From NCBI GenBank assembly GCA_011620555.1, contig WOYY01000046.1:1-60996 (forward strand): a stretch of 60,996 nucleotides of DNA, read 5' to 3'. The DNA comes from Anaerolineaceae bacterium (GTDB lineage: Bacteria; Chloroflexota; Anaerolineae; Anaerolineales; Anaerolineaceae). Positions 32,720 through 39,976 of this stretch are shown here, piece by piece; positions within the stretch are counted from its first letter, which is position 1, and every line of letters starts with the position of its first letter. The notes under the pieces are model-generated. The model saw only the letters and a program-made list of their open reading frames with translations, was not told where the DNA came from and searched no databases. The position numbers were made by a program, and so were the translations under genes.

Positions 32720-33499
32720 TTAGTTAACAAGCTCGGGTTCGCCGTATTTTTCACGGACCCAGTCGTAACCGTTCTCCTCAAGCTGCAAGGCCAGGTCTCG
32801 GCTGCCCGATTCGACGATCTTACCGTTATACATGATATGCACAAAGTCGGGCTGAATGTAGTTCAGGATCCGCTGATAGTGCGTGATGACCATCACACCC
32901 ATCTTGGGGCCTTTGATCGCGTTGACGCCTTCCGAAACGATCCGGATCGCATCAATATCGAGGCCGGAATCCGTCTCATCCATAATGGCAAAGGCCGGTT
33001 CCAGGACAGCCATCTGCAACACCTCGGTGCGTTTCTTTTCACCACCGGAAAAGCCCTCGTTCAGATAGCGGCCACCGAAGGCATAGTCCATCTCCAGCAG
33101 GTCCATCTTGCTTTTCAGCAGTTTCCGGAATTCCAGGATGGAAATATCCTCCTGAGGCGGTTCCGCGTGGCGCCGGCGGGCATTGATCGCCGTCCGCAGG
33201 AAATTGGCCACCGTGACGCCCGAAATCGAGACCGGATACTGGAAAGCCAAAAAGAGGCCGGCTCTCGAGCGTTCATCGGGTTTCATCCCCAGAATGCTCT
33301 GCCCATCAATCAGGATGTCACCCTCCGTGATCTCATAACTGGGATGCCCCATGATCGTATAAGCCAGAGTGGACTTCCCTGTCCCGTTAGGCCCCATGAT
33401 GGCATGGACCTCACCCTGCCGAATGGTCAGGTTGAGTCCTTTGATGATCTGTTTATCTTCAATGGAAACATACAAGTCTTTGATCGTCAGTTCTGACAT
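32720..33499 (-). CDS. sufC: Fe-S assembly ATPase SufC
   Basis: A 259-residue ABC-type ATPase that drives the SufBC2D complex. Walker [10 protein letters not shown] (about residues 36-44). Signature: FSGGEKKR (about 149-156), typical of SufC. Walker [13 protein letters not shown] (about 170-181). H-loop: VITHYQR. AGGAG stands 8 bases before ATG 33499. It is the first gene of the operon, downstream of a near-consensus promoter and a palindrome. Confidence 0.97.
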   Translation of the reverse strand: MSELTIKDLYVSIEDKQIIKGLNLTIRQGEVHAIMGPNGTGKSTLAYTIMGHPSYEITEGDILIDGQSILGMKPDERSRAGLFLAFQYPVSISGVTVANFLRTAINARRRHAEPPQEDISILEFRKLLKSKMDLLEMDYAFGGRYLNEGFSGGEKKRTEVLQMAVLEPAFAIMDETDSGLDIDAIRIVSEGVNAIKGPKMGVMVITHYQRILNYIQPDFVHIMYNGKIVESGSRDLALQLEENGYDWVREKYGEPELVN

Positions 33500-33516
33500 C
33501 CAAACTCCTAAAACTG

Positions 33517-33536
33517 ATTGGACTATTCAGTCCAAT
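33517..33536. promoter_or_regulatory. Candidate operator in the suf leader
   Basis: A perfect 8-base inverted repeat (ATTGGACT / AGTCCAAT) with an ATTC spacer lies between the suf promoter and the sufC start. It could be bound by the SufR-like regulator encoded at 35496 (inference) or form an RNA hairpin near the RBS. Confidence 0.5.
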
Positions 33537-33572
33537 CTCATCCGAATTATCTCAATTCATTTAAGCTTAGAA

Positions 33573-33601
33573 ATTATAGCATGCGGGCAATCGAGTGTCA
33601 A
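33573..33601 (-). promoter_or_regulatory. Near-consensus sigma70 promoter of sufCBD
   Basis: On the minus strand TTGACA (33601-33596), a 17-base spacer and TATAAT (33578-33573) give a perfect consensus pair. Transcription should start near 33566, leaving a leader of about 65 bases that contains the palindrome at 33517-33536. Confidence 0.85.
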
Positions 33602-33702
33602 TATTTAGCATAAATATCTAATAAATTATTTAGGCAAAAAGAGACTGCTGCCTCGAGCTCCTTTTGGGGCGCCGATCGATCTTCGCCCTCCTGATTAAAG
33701 CC

Positions 33703-33738
33703 AAAATCCCTTTGCTGATTCTCTGGCAAAGGGATTTT
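33703..33738. terminator. Hairpin with 12-base stem in the suf/LysM intergenic region
   Basis: AAAATCCCTTTG pairs perfectly with CAAAGGGATTTT. It lies 3' of a small minus-strand membrane-protein remnant and upstream of the suf promoter, so it may insulate the two. U-rich ends fit a terminator on either strand. Confidence 0.55.
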
Positions 33739-33756
33739 AAACCTATTCAGCGAAGT

Positions 33757-33891
33757 TTACAAACCCTTCAGGAGGGTCGCAAACAGGAGCATTAACCAGG
33801 CGCTGCCCAGGAACCCAAAAGCGCGTTCCGAGATGCCAGCGACATAGACGAACTTGAAGAAGATAGATAGGAGACCCGCTAAAAACGTGAC
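33757..33891 (-). pseudogene. Possible remnant of a small membrane protein
   Basis: A minus-strand open stretch of about 44 codons reads FLAGLLSIFFKFVYVAGISE, then a second hydrophobic segment, WLMLLFATLLKGL, and a stop. Two membrane-like helices and a terminator-like hairpin just downstream suggest the C-terminus of a former gene. A stop precedes it (33892-33894) and there is no start codon with an RBS. It could also be chance. The rest of 33602-34149 shows no gene. Confidence 0.3.
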
Positions 33892-34149
33892 CTACCATAC
33901 TCATTTCTTCGGTGGTGTTAATTGCAGATTGATTTCTCCTTAGTGTGACTGATCGGATGAAATTGAATAAGGCTTGGGATAAACGGTGGTGAAATTTTCA
34001 TTCTCACACCTATTATATAAAATTACATTCTCAGTTCAATCCTTAAAATAATCTCCAAATAATAAGAATTTAATATCTGGTTGATCAGTTTATGATAAAA
34101 TAAAAGTGAATTTAGACCGGATTAATCCAGATAGACAAAGGAGATAAGA

Positions 34150-34674
34150 ATGGCAGAGCAAGAAAAAAAAGAAGGAATATTTAAAAAGACAGTTGACGCT
34201 TTCTCATCTAAAGACGAAAAAGAAACCATCGCAGAATTGGAAGCTGAACTGGAACAGGCCAAGAAGGACTCCGAAGCAGCCAAAACCGCAATCAATGACC
34301 TGATGAAACAAAACACTGAAGCCAAAAAAGATAGCTCATCCGCTGACATGAAGGCCAAAGCCGCTGAGAAACGGATCGCGGAGCTTGAAGCCAAGCTTAA
34401 AGACCTCACCGTCAAGGAAAAACAGGTCGGCGCTTCCAAAGCCAGCGTACTGGAAGAGAAACTCGCCAAACCCGCCATTATCACCGTCCACACCGTCGAA
34501 TCCAACAACCAGACCCTCAGCCATGTGGCGCTCAAGTACTACAAGCATGCCACCCCGCCCTACTGGCAATATCTGCTCGAGCACAACAAAGAGGTCCTCA
34601 AAGGCAGCGAAAAGAACATCCGCATGGGCATGAAGCTCGAAATTCCAGAACTTCCTGAGGAATTGAAAGACTAA
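34150..34674 (+). CDS. Cytosolic coiled-coil protein with C-terminal LysM domain
   Basis: A 174-residue protein without signal peptide or membrane helix. Residues about 20-110 are highly charged, Lys/Glu/Ala-rich heptads that should form a coiled coil. Residues about 115-168 form a LysM-like domain (IITVHTVESNNQTLSHVALKYY ... NIRMGMKLEIPEL). LysM domains usually bind peptidoglycan outside, but some cytosolic ones (YgaU/Kbp type) bind K+ or act as scaffolds. AAAGGAG precedes ATG. The next gene starts one base after its stop, so the two probably work together. Function is unknown. Confidence 0.72.
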   Translation: MAEQEKKEGIFKKTVDAFSSKDEKETIAELEAELEQAKKDSEAAKTAINDLMKQNTEAKKDSSSADMKAKAAEKRIAELEAKLKDLTVKEKQVGASKASVLEEKLAKPAIITVHTVESNNQTLSHVALKYYKHATPPYWQYLLEHNKEVLKGSEKNIRMGMKLEIPELPEELKD

Positions 34675-34675
34675 G

Positions 34676-35314
34676 ATGGCGAACAATATCGACCTGAGCC
34701 AGATCTTTCAGACGGTTTCAGCGGCTCTTGCCACCCAGCAAAGCGACCTCAACGAAGCGGACAGCTACAACCACGATCACGGCGACCACATGGTCCAGAT
34801 TTTTGATCTGGTTCAAAAAGCGGTCAGTAAAAAATCAGACGAGCCTGTCGCCGACCAGCTGGCCTATGCCAGCAAAGTCCTCTCCAAAGAATCGGATAGC
34901 GGTTCAGCGAAACTCTATGCAGACGGTCTGGCAAATGCCGCCAAAACCTTCACAGGGTCCGAACTGAATGCCGATAACCTGACAACCCTGGTGCAAGGCC
35001 TGATGAACGTCAGCCCGGCCCAGGAACAAGCCCCCCAATCCGAGAGCGGCAATCCCCTCGGCTCATTACTGTCCGGCCTGATGGGCGGCCAGGAAAAGGC
35101 CAGCGAAGAAGATTCCACCCTTGGGATGGACGATGTCCTGCGCGCCGGCTTGGCCTTCTACCAGTCCAAGCAGAGCGGGGACAGCAACATGGAAGCCGCA
35201 ATGGATGCCCTCATGGCGGCCAGCCCGATGGGGCAATCCGCCCACCGGTCCCAATCCGGTTCAATCGTTGCCTCAACCATCATGAGCTTCGCCAGGAATT
35301 TGGGCGGAAAATAA
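34676..35314 (+). CDS. Unknown protein, partner of the LysM protein
   Basis: A 212-residue soluble protein that I do not recognise firmly. The N-terminal half has DLSQIFQTVSAALATQQSDLNEAD and YNHDHGDHMVQIFDLVQKAV. The DHGDHM element is faintly like the metal-binding part of DhaL/DAK2 domains, but the usual second Asp pattern is not complete. The middle is Gly/Ser/Gln-rich (about 110-145), and the C-terminus ends in a small helical ASTIMSFARNLGGK. It starts one base after the LysM gene and has a terminator after it, so these two genes form a unit. Confidence 0.6.
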   Translation: MANNIDLSQIFQTVSAALATQQSDLNEADSYNHDHGDHMVQIFDLVQKAVSKKSDEPVADQLAYASKVLSKESDSGSAKLYADGLANAAKTFTGSELNADNLTTLVQGLMNVSPAQEQAPQSESGNPLGSLLSGLMGGQEKASEEDSTLGMDDVLRAGLAFYQSKQSGDSNMEAAMDALMAASPMGQSAHRSQSGSIVASTIMSFARNLGGK

Positions 35315-35341
35315 CCCAAAGAATACCCATAAGGTACCTTT

Positions 35342-35372
35342 CAAGGCGCTCAAATGGGCGCCTTGATGTTTT
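35342..35372 (+). terminator. Terminator of the LysM/unknown gene pair
   Basis: CAAGGCGC / GCGCCTTG is an 8-base perfect stem with an 8-base loop, followed by ATGTTTT, 28 bases after the stop codon. Confidence 0.7.
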
Positions 35373-35420
35373 AATCACCGCCATTCGAGGGTACAATTTT
35401 TTGGATAAAAATCATATATA

Positions 35421-35450
35421 TTGACAAAATGATTTCCGACGTGCTAAAAT
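35421..35450 (+). promoter_or_regulatory. Promoter of the SufR-like gene
   Basis: TTGACA (35421-35426), an 18-base spacer and TAAAAT (35445-35450) precede the gene. The -10 lies in CGTG-CTAAAAT-CACG, a small palindrome that could be an autoregulatory site. Confidence 0.6.
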
Positions 35451-35495
35451 CACGCATTACAGAATGGAAATCCATCAACGGAGATAAGGGACGCT

Positions 35496-36119
35496 ATGAA
35501 AAGTACACGCGAAAAGATCATGAGGACCCTGCTCGCCTTCCCCCGGTCAACGATTAACGACCTGGCCGATTCGGTGGGCATTAATGGCATATCGGTCCGG
35601 CACCACCTGATCTCTTTGGAAGCGGACGATCTCGTCACCTCCTCCGAAGAACGGCATGGCGTCGGCCGTCCTCACCTGGTCTATTCTCTGACGGATAAGG
35701 GGATCGAGCAATTTCCCAGCAGCTACCTCCGCCTGACTCAACGCATCCTAGATACCCTGAAAGACAAACTCAGCAACGCGGAACTGGAAGCCTTATTCCA
35801 ACAGATCGGCTTGGGTATCGCCGCGAAATACGGCGAAGCGCTTGAAACCAAATCCACTGAAGAACGGGTTAAGATTCTCGAGTCGGTCTTATCCAAAGAG
35901 GGTTTTATCATTGAATGGAAAAAGGACAATGATTCAGTCAGGCTGGTGTCCTTATCCTGCCCCTACTACCGGATCGGTCTGGACCATCCCGAGATTTGCG
36001 CGCTGGATCACACCCTGATTTCGGCATTTGTAGCCGCTCCGGTTGAAGTTGAGACCTGCATCCTCAACAACGATGATTGCTGCACGTATCGAATCCCCCT
36101 GAACCATCAAGAAGGTTGA
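35496..36119 (+). CDS. SufR-like iron-sulfur transcriptional regulator
   Basis: A 207-residue DNA-binding protein. A winged HTH (residues 1-70: TREKIMRTLLAFPRSTINDLADSV, ISVRHHLISLEADDLV) is followed by a C-terminal Cys-rich domain with CPYYRIG, HPEICALDH and CILNNDDCCTYRI. This spacing (CPY...HPxIC...C...CxY) matches SufR, whose [4Fe-4S] cluster reports Fe-S status and controls the suf operon. A MIP18-family gene follows one base later. The sufCBD operon lies 2 kb upstream in the opposite orientation, so regulation of it is plausible but not shown. Confidence 0.82.
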   Translation: MKSTREKIMRTLLAFPRSTINDLADSVGINGISVRHHLISLEADDLVTSSEERHGVGRPHLVYSLTDKGIEQFPSSYLRLTQRILDTLKDKLSNAELEALFQQIGLGIAAKYGEALETKSTEERVKILESVLSKEGFIIEWKKDNDSVRLVSLSCPYYRIGLDHPEICALDHTLISAFVAAPVEVETCILNNDDCCTYRIPLNHQEG

Positions 36120-36120
36120 T

Positions 36121-36468
36121 ATGAGCGAAAAAACACCTCTGAATCTCCCCATCTGGGAAATCGAAAATACCCACCCCGACCTGGTCGGCGAGCTGGAAGA
36201 AGGCCTGAGTGAAATTGTCGATCCGGAATTGGGTTTGAACATCATCCAGCTCGGCCTGGTCCGGGATATTGAGATCAAAGAGGACCAAGCCGTCGTCACC
36301 ATGATCCTGACCACCCCCTTCTGCCCTTATGGCCCTTCCATGATCGAAACGACCCGGACTAGGATTGAGAAGATCCTCAAAATGCCCGCCAAGATCAATT
36401 ATGGCCGCGAAACCTGGGACCCGACCATGATGGAAGAAGGCCTGGCGGATGACTGGGGCCTTTACTGA
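36121..36468 (+). CDS. MIP18/DUF59-family Fe-S maturation protein (SufT-like)
   Basis: A 115-residue single-domain protein of the MIP18 family, which takes part in Fe-S cluster maturation. Seen motifs are IVDPELGLNIIQLGLV (about 32-47) and TTPFCPYG with the conserved Cys (about residue 68). It starts one base after the SufR-like gene, so both are probably co-expressed. The paralogous PaaD-type assignment is less likely because no phenylacetate genes are near. Confidence 0.85.
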   Translation: MSEKTPLNLPIWEIENTHPDLVGELEEGLSEIVDPELGLNIIQLGLVRDIEIKEDQAVVTMILTTPFCPYGPSMIETTRTRIEKILKMPAKINYGRETWDPTMMEEGLADDWGLY

Positions 36469-36528
36469 TCTGACCGAATATAAAAAGGCATTGCGTTTTC
36501 CCACTGCCTCATCTTTTTAAAAAAGTGA

Positions 36529-36855
36529 TTAAAGACTAAATAGTTTTATCAACTTCATGCCGAGGCCAAGGTTTCCGCTCACTTTGACCTTCCCCAGCAT
36601 AAAAGCCCGCATCGGGTCCAGCTCTTGCATCAGGATTTTTATGCCATCCTCTGCATCCGCTTTGATGGAAATGTCTGGCTCCTCAATATTCCCCTCTTTG
36701 ATGGTGCAGGTCTGGTCCTTGATCTCTAAGACCCAATCCGAGGCCTGACCACCGGAAAACATACATTGAACAGATGCCGAGACACCCTCTGCCATTTCCG
36801 GATTGAAATGCTTGGGGATCTCCCGCATAATTTCTGCTATTTCCATCTCAGCCAT
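36529..36855 (-). CDS. SCP2 sterol-carrier-domain protein
   Basis: A 108-residue single SCP2 domain, a hydrophobic-ligand binding fold. Visible segments are IPKHFNPEMAEG, IKDQTCTIKEG, DISIKADAEDGIKILMQELDPMRAFMLGKVKVSGNLGLGMKL, typical of bacterial SCP2 proteins. ATG 36855 is chosen because GAGGGA lies before it. The ATG at 36870 would lie deeper in the preceding gene. It overlaps the methyltransferase stop by 8 bases. The ligand is unknown. Confidence 0.85.
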   Translation of the reverse strand: MAEMEIAEIMREIPKHFNPEMAEGVSASVQCMFSGGQASDWVLEIKDQTCTIKEGNIEEPDISIKADAEDGIKILMQELDPMRAFMLGKVKVSGNLGLGMKLIKLFSL

Positions 36856-37444
36856 CAATAACTCCCTCATCGTAGTTATTCAGCTTTGTAATTATAACCC
36901 AGGCAATTCCATTCCGCTTCTGGACTTCCAGCGCCGCCTTCCGCCCCTGCAGTCCCATCGAAGCGATCGTTTCAGGTTTTACAAAGTGGCTCCGCATGAG
37001 CAGAAGCTTTTCCCCCAGAGCAATCAATTTCACGACGAAATGATGGATATCCGGTTCTTCAATGATGATCCGCCCGCCCGGCGCAACCATCCGCCACATC
37101 TCGTCCAGGGTCCTTCGCTGATCGATCACATGGTGAAAAGCGTCCACCATGATCACCAGGTCAAACTGCGCCGATGGGTAGGGCAAACGCTCAGCCGTCG
37201 AGACCACCACATCAAGCCCTCTGGCCTGCGCCTCCCGCGCCATGCCAGGCGCAGCATCAGAGACGACGATAGATTTCACCCTGGGCTGAAAAAGGATGGA
37301 TACCCGGCCCGTTCCCCCACCCACGTCCAAAACCCGGTCTTCCGATCCGGGTCTGGCAATCTCCAGCATTTCGGTGTCAACATGCCGGCCGAAGACACGG
37401 TTGTAGATGGGGCCGATGAAGTCAAAATGATCAAATTTGGACAT
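36848..37444 (-). CDS. Class I SAM-dependent methyltransferase
   Basis: A 198-residue methyltransferase. Motif I: VLDVGGGTGRVS (about residues 39-50). Motif II: VVSDAAPGM. Post-motif: FDLVIMVDAFHHVIDQ with MVAPGGRIIIEEPD further on. It resembles the UbiE/Methyltransf_11 group. It is coupled to the SCP2 gene by an 8-base overlap and lies 7 bases after feoB, so all four minus-strand genes (feoA, feoB, methyltransferase, SCP2) may be co-transcribed. The acceptor is unknown, and a lipid would fit the SCP2 partner. Confidence 0.82.
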   Translation of the reverse strand: MSKFDHFDFIGPIYNRVFGRHVDTEMLEIARPGSEDRVLDVGGGTGRVSILFQPRVKSIVVSDAAPGMAREAQARGLDVVVSTAERLPYPSAQFDLVIMVDAFHHVIDQRRTLDEMWRMVAPGGRIIIEEPDIHHFVVKLIALGEKLLLMRSHFVKPETIASMGLQGRKAALEVQKRNGIAWVIITKLNNYDEGVIDG

Positions 37445-37451
37445 AAGTGGA

Positions 37452-39365
37452 TTAGAAAATGATCATCGCAAACCCCCGGGCGACCAGGCCTGCCAGGGTC
37501 GCAATCAGGGTCGTCAATCCGATGATTTGCCACATCATCTTGGTGCCCAGCTCCTTCTTGATCACGATCATGGTTGCCAAACAAGGAACATAGAACACAA
37601 CAAAAACCGCATAGGTGATCATCTGGACCGGGTTGAGAACCATGGCAAAATCCATCGACCCCAGCGCCTGCCCCAGCATCACCAGCGAGAGTTCCTTGCG
37701 CAGCACGCCGAAGATCAACGGTACCCCAACCTGACTGGGGAGTCCCAGAAGCCACGACAAAGGCCGTACGAGGATATTCAAATAGCGCGAGACATCGAAA
37801 TAATTCAGCACGGAAAGCATCACGCTGCCGACAATCAACAGCGGCCAGGCTTCCACAACGAATTCCCGGATCCGCCACCAGGCTTTACTGGCAACCGCTT
37901 TGAGGGTCGGCACCCGGTAGACAGGCATCTCCAGGATCAGCCCCGGCGATTCATCCGGCACCAGCTTGGAAAGCAGTTTGGCCGTCAGGGCGATCACAAA
38001 GAGGTCAAAGAGGTAAATCCCCAGTGCCAGGACGGGCCCCAAATAGTAGGCCACCAGGCCAAACACCACGGCCAGCCGGGCTGCGCAGGGCACCATGGTG
38101 GAAAGCGCCGCCGAGATGAAGCGTTCGCGTTTATCTTCCAAAATCCGGGTGGACATGATCGCTGGCACATTGCAGCCGAAACCGAGGATGAAAGGCACAA
38201 TGGATTTCCCATGCAGCCCCAACTTGTGCATCAGGGCATCCATCAGGAAGGCGACCCGGGGCAGATAGCCGACATCTTCCAGAAATCCCAGCCCAACCAG
38301 GAAAGGCACCAGATAGGGCAGCACAATGGCAACCCCGCCTGAGATGCCCTGGATCAGGGCCACCGTAACCTGCGGAATAAAACCGCTGTCATCAGTGAAC
38401 AGGGATAAGAGCCAGACTTCCAGTTGATCGAACAGACCCATCAGAGGGGGTTCGATCAACCCGCCGATCGCGTAGACCAGCTGGAAAAAGCCAAAAAGGA
38501 TCAGTACCAGGAAGACATAGCCAAAAGCCGGATGCAGCAGGACATCGTCCAGTTTATCTCGGAAAGTGATCCGCCTCGCCCCCTGCTGGATCACCTGTTT
38601 GGCAAACTTATCCGCCAGCCCGATCCGTTCGCTGTTGATGACCCACTCCGGGGATTGCCCCCGGTCTACCTTCAGGGATTTCTGATAAGTCGCCAGTTTC
38701 TCAGCAACTTCCGGTTTTTGCGAAAGGACATCCGCAAGGATTTCCTGATCGCCTTCCAACAGCTTGATCGCCACCTCCCGGGGGTTGAGATAGCTCCTGA
38801 CCCCCTCGAGATCGTGGATCAGCGAACTCAGATAGCGCTCGATATCCGTACTGTAAATGGGCTGATGGGGGAGTTTTTTCTCCCGGCCGACATGATAGGC
38901 CGTGACAAAAAGCGGCTGGATGCCGCGCCCCTTGGAGGCGATCATCGGGATCACCGGAGCGCCAACCAGCGCTTTCAGCTGTTCGACATCCACCCGGATG
39001 CCGAGTCGGTCGGCCTCGTCCATCATATTGAGCGCAATGACCACGGGTACGCCCAGCTCCAGCATCTCAACTGTCATTGAAAGCCCATAGGACAGATGGC
39101 TTGCATCCAGCACATTGATCACCACATCGACCGCATTCGAGGTCAGATATTTGATGACCTCCCGCTCGGCCGGGTTTGTGCCCGCCAGGCTGTAGGTGCC
39201 GGGCAGATCTACCACACCAAGCACATCCCCCAGGACCCGGACTTTGCTCTCGGTAAAAGTCACCGTGGTGCCGGAGAAGTTGCCGGTTTCCGCTTTATAT
39301 CCCGCGACCTGATTGAATAAGGTGCTTTTACCGCAATTGGGCTGACCGATAAGGGCTATCCGCAT
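37452..39365 (-). CDS. feoB: Ferrous iron transporter FeoB
   Basis: A 637-residue Fe2+ importer with an N-terminal GTPase. G1: GQPNCGKST (residues 7-15). G2/G3: FSGTT, DLPGTY. G4: NMMD. A helical linker follows (about 170-270), then about nine membrane segments with the gate motifs FGCNVPAIMSTRIL (about 380) and VPCLATM (about 600). Length is slightly short (many have about 700 to 770 residues) because the C-terminal extension is absent. Its ATG overlaps the feoA stop. Typical of anaerobes, where Fe2+ is the main iron form. Confidence 0.97.
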   Translation of the reverse strand: MRIALIGQPNCGKSTLFNQVAGYKAETGNFSGTTVTFTESKVRVLGDVLGVVDLPGTYSLAGTNPAEREVIKYLTSNAVDVVINVLDASHLSYGLSMTVEMLELGVPVVIALNMMDEADRLGIRVDVEQLKALVGAPVIPMIASKGRGIQPLFVTAYHVGREKKLPHQPIYSTDIERYLSSLIHDLEGVRSYLNPREVAIKLLEGDQEILADVLSQKPEVAEKLATYQKSLKVDRGQSPEWVINSERIGLADKFAKQVIQQGARRITFRDKLDDVLLHPAFGYVFLVLILFGFFQLVYAIGGLIEPPLMGLFDQLEVWLLSLFTDDSGFIPQVTVALIQGISGGVAIVLPYLVPFLVGLGFLEDVGYLPRVAFLMDALMHKLGLHGKSIVPFILGFGCNVPAIMSTRILEDKRERFISAALSTMVPCAARLAVVFGLVAYYLGPVLALGIYLFDLFVIALTAKLLSKLVPDESPGLILEMPVYRVPTLKAVASKAWWRIREFVVEAWPLLIVGSVMLSVLNYFDVSRYLNILVRPLSWLLGLPSQVGVPLIFGVLRKELSLVMLGQALGSMDFAMVLNPVQMITYAVFVVFYVPCLATMIVIKKELGTKMMWQIIGLTTLIATLAGLVARGFAMIIF

Positions 39366-39592
39366 TATTTCACAACCTCGACCTGAATCCTTCCGGCAAT
39401 CCGCCGCCCAAGCGCCACAGACCGCCCTTCAACATCCAGCATCAGCGGCCCGCCCATCGGCGCATACCGCAGCACCTTGACGACCCGGCCTGGGCTTACA
39501 CCTAGTTGAACCAGCTTATAAAAAACAGACTTTCCCCCCAGAAAGTCAACAATTCGCACGGATTTGCCTTTAGGCACATCTAATAAATTCAT
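39365..39592 (-). CDS. feoA: Ferrous iron transport protein FeoA
   Basis: A 75-residue SH3-like protein that supports FeoB. Typical elements are LLDVPKGKSVRIVDF, LVQLGVSPGRVVKVLRYAPMGGPLMLDVEG and ALGRRIAGRIQVEV. Translation is coupled with feoB (stop and start overlap). GAGG precedes ATG 39592, and a good promoter lies at 39620-39648. Confidence 0.93.
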   Translation of the reverse strand: MNLLDVPKGKSVRIVDFLGGKSVFYKLVQLGVSPGRVVKVLRYAPMGGPLMLDVEGRSVALGRRIAGRIQVEVVK

Positions 39593-39619
39593 TTAGCCTC
39601 ATATAATATAGATCACCCT

Positions 39620-39648
39620 ATTCTATCTTTTGCCTCCCAACCCGTCAA
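39620..39648 (-). promoter_or_regulatory. Promoter of the feoAB operon
   Basis: On the minus strand TTGACG (39648-39643), a 17-base spacer and TAGAAT (39625-39620) precede feoA by about 28 bases. The AT-rich palindrome TATAATATAG just downstream could be a Fur-like site, but no clear 19-base Fur box is seen. Confidence 0.6.
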
Positions 39649-39737
39649 GGAAAGATGTCACCCGGCGGCGGTATAAATGGCATCGCATTTTGCAATATAA
39701 TCAAAGCGACCTTTGAAAGTAAAGGAAGGATCGCAGG

Positions 39738-39902
39738 ATGAAAGCCGTTCAACCCTATGACATTCAGGACCGCACCGTGCTCGAATAAATGCAGGTTGAT
39801 CTCAACCCCCTGAGCACCCATCCATACCTTGCGGCCCAGTCTGACAAGACATTCCAAACTGCCGTCCACCACGCCGGGATCAAGGTCTTCATCAACTTCT
39901 GA
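39738..39902 (+). pseudogene. Interrupted small reading frame
   Basis: ATG 39738 follows AGGAAGGA and reads MKAVQPYDIQDRTVLE, a stop, then in the same frame MQVDLNPLSTHPYLA...TAVHHAGIKVFINF and TGA (39900-39902). A good RBS with an early in-frame stop suggests a recently broken or decayed gene of about 54 codons. The family is not recognised. The rest of 39593-39976 shows only the feo promoter. Confidence 0.35.
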
Positions 39903-39976
39903 ACCTCATTTCCTGTTTTCAGGAAAATCACAGTCCGCCCTGATCAAATCATTTTTCACACAGAAAGAGAAATCAA

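Noticed and set aside
33500-33620. Riboswitch in the suf leader
   Set aside because: The leader is only about 65 bases with one small palindrome. No known aptamer pattern fits.
34676-35314. DAK2/DhaL dihydroxyacetone kinase subunit
   Set aside because: Just one short element (DHGDHM) is similar. The other metal-binding residues are not found and no DhaK or DhaM is near.
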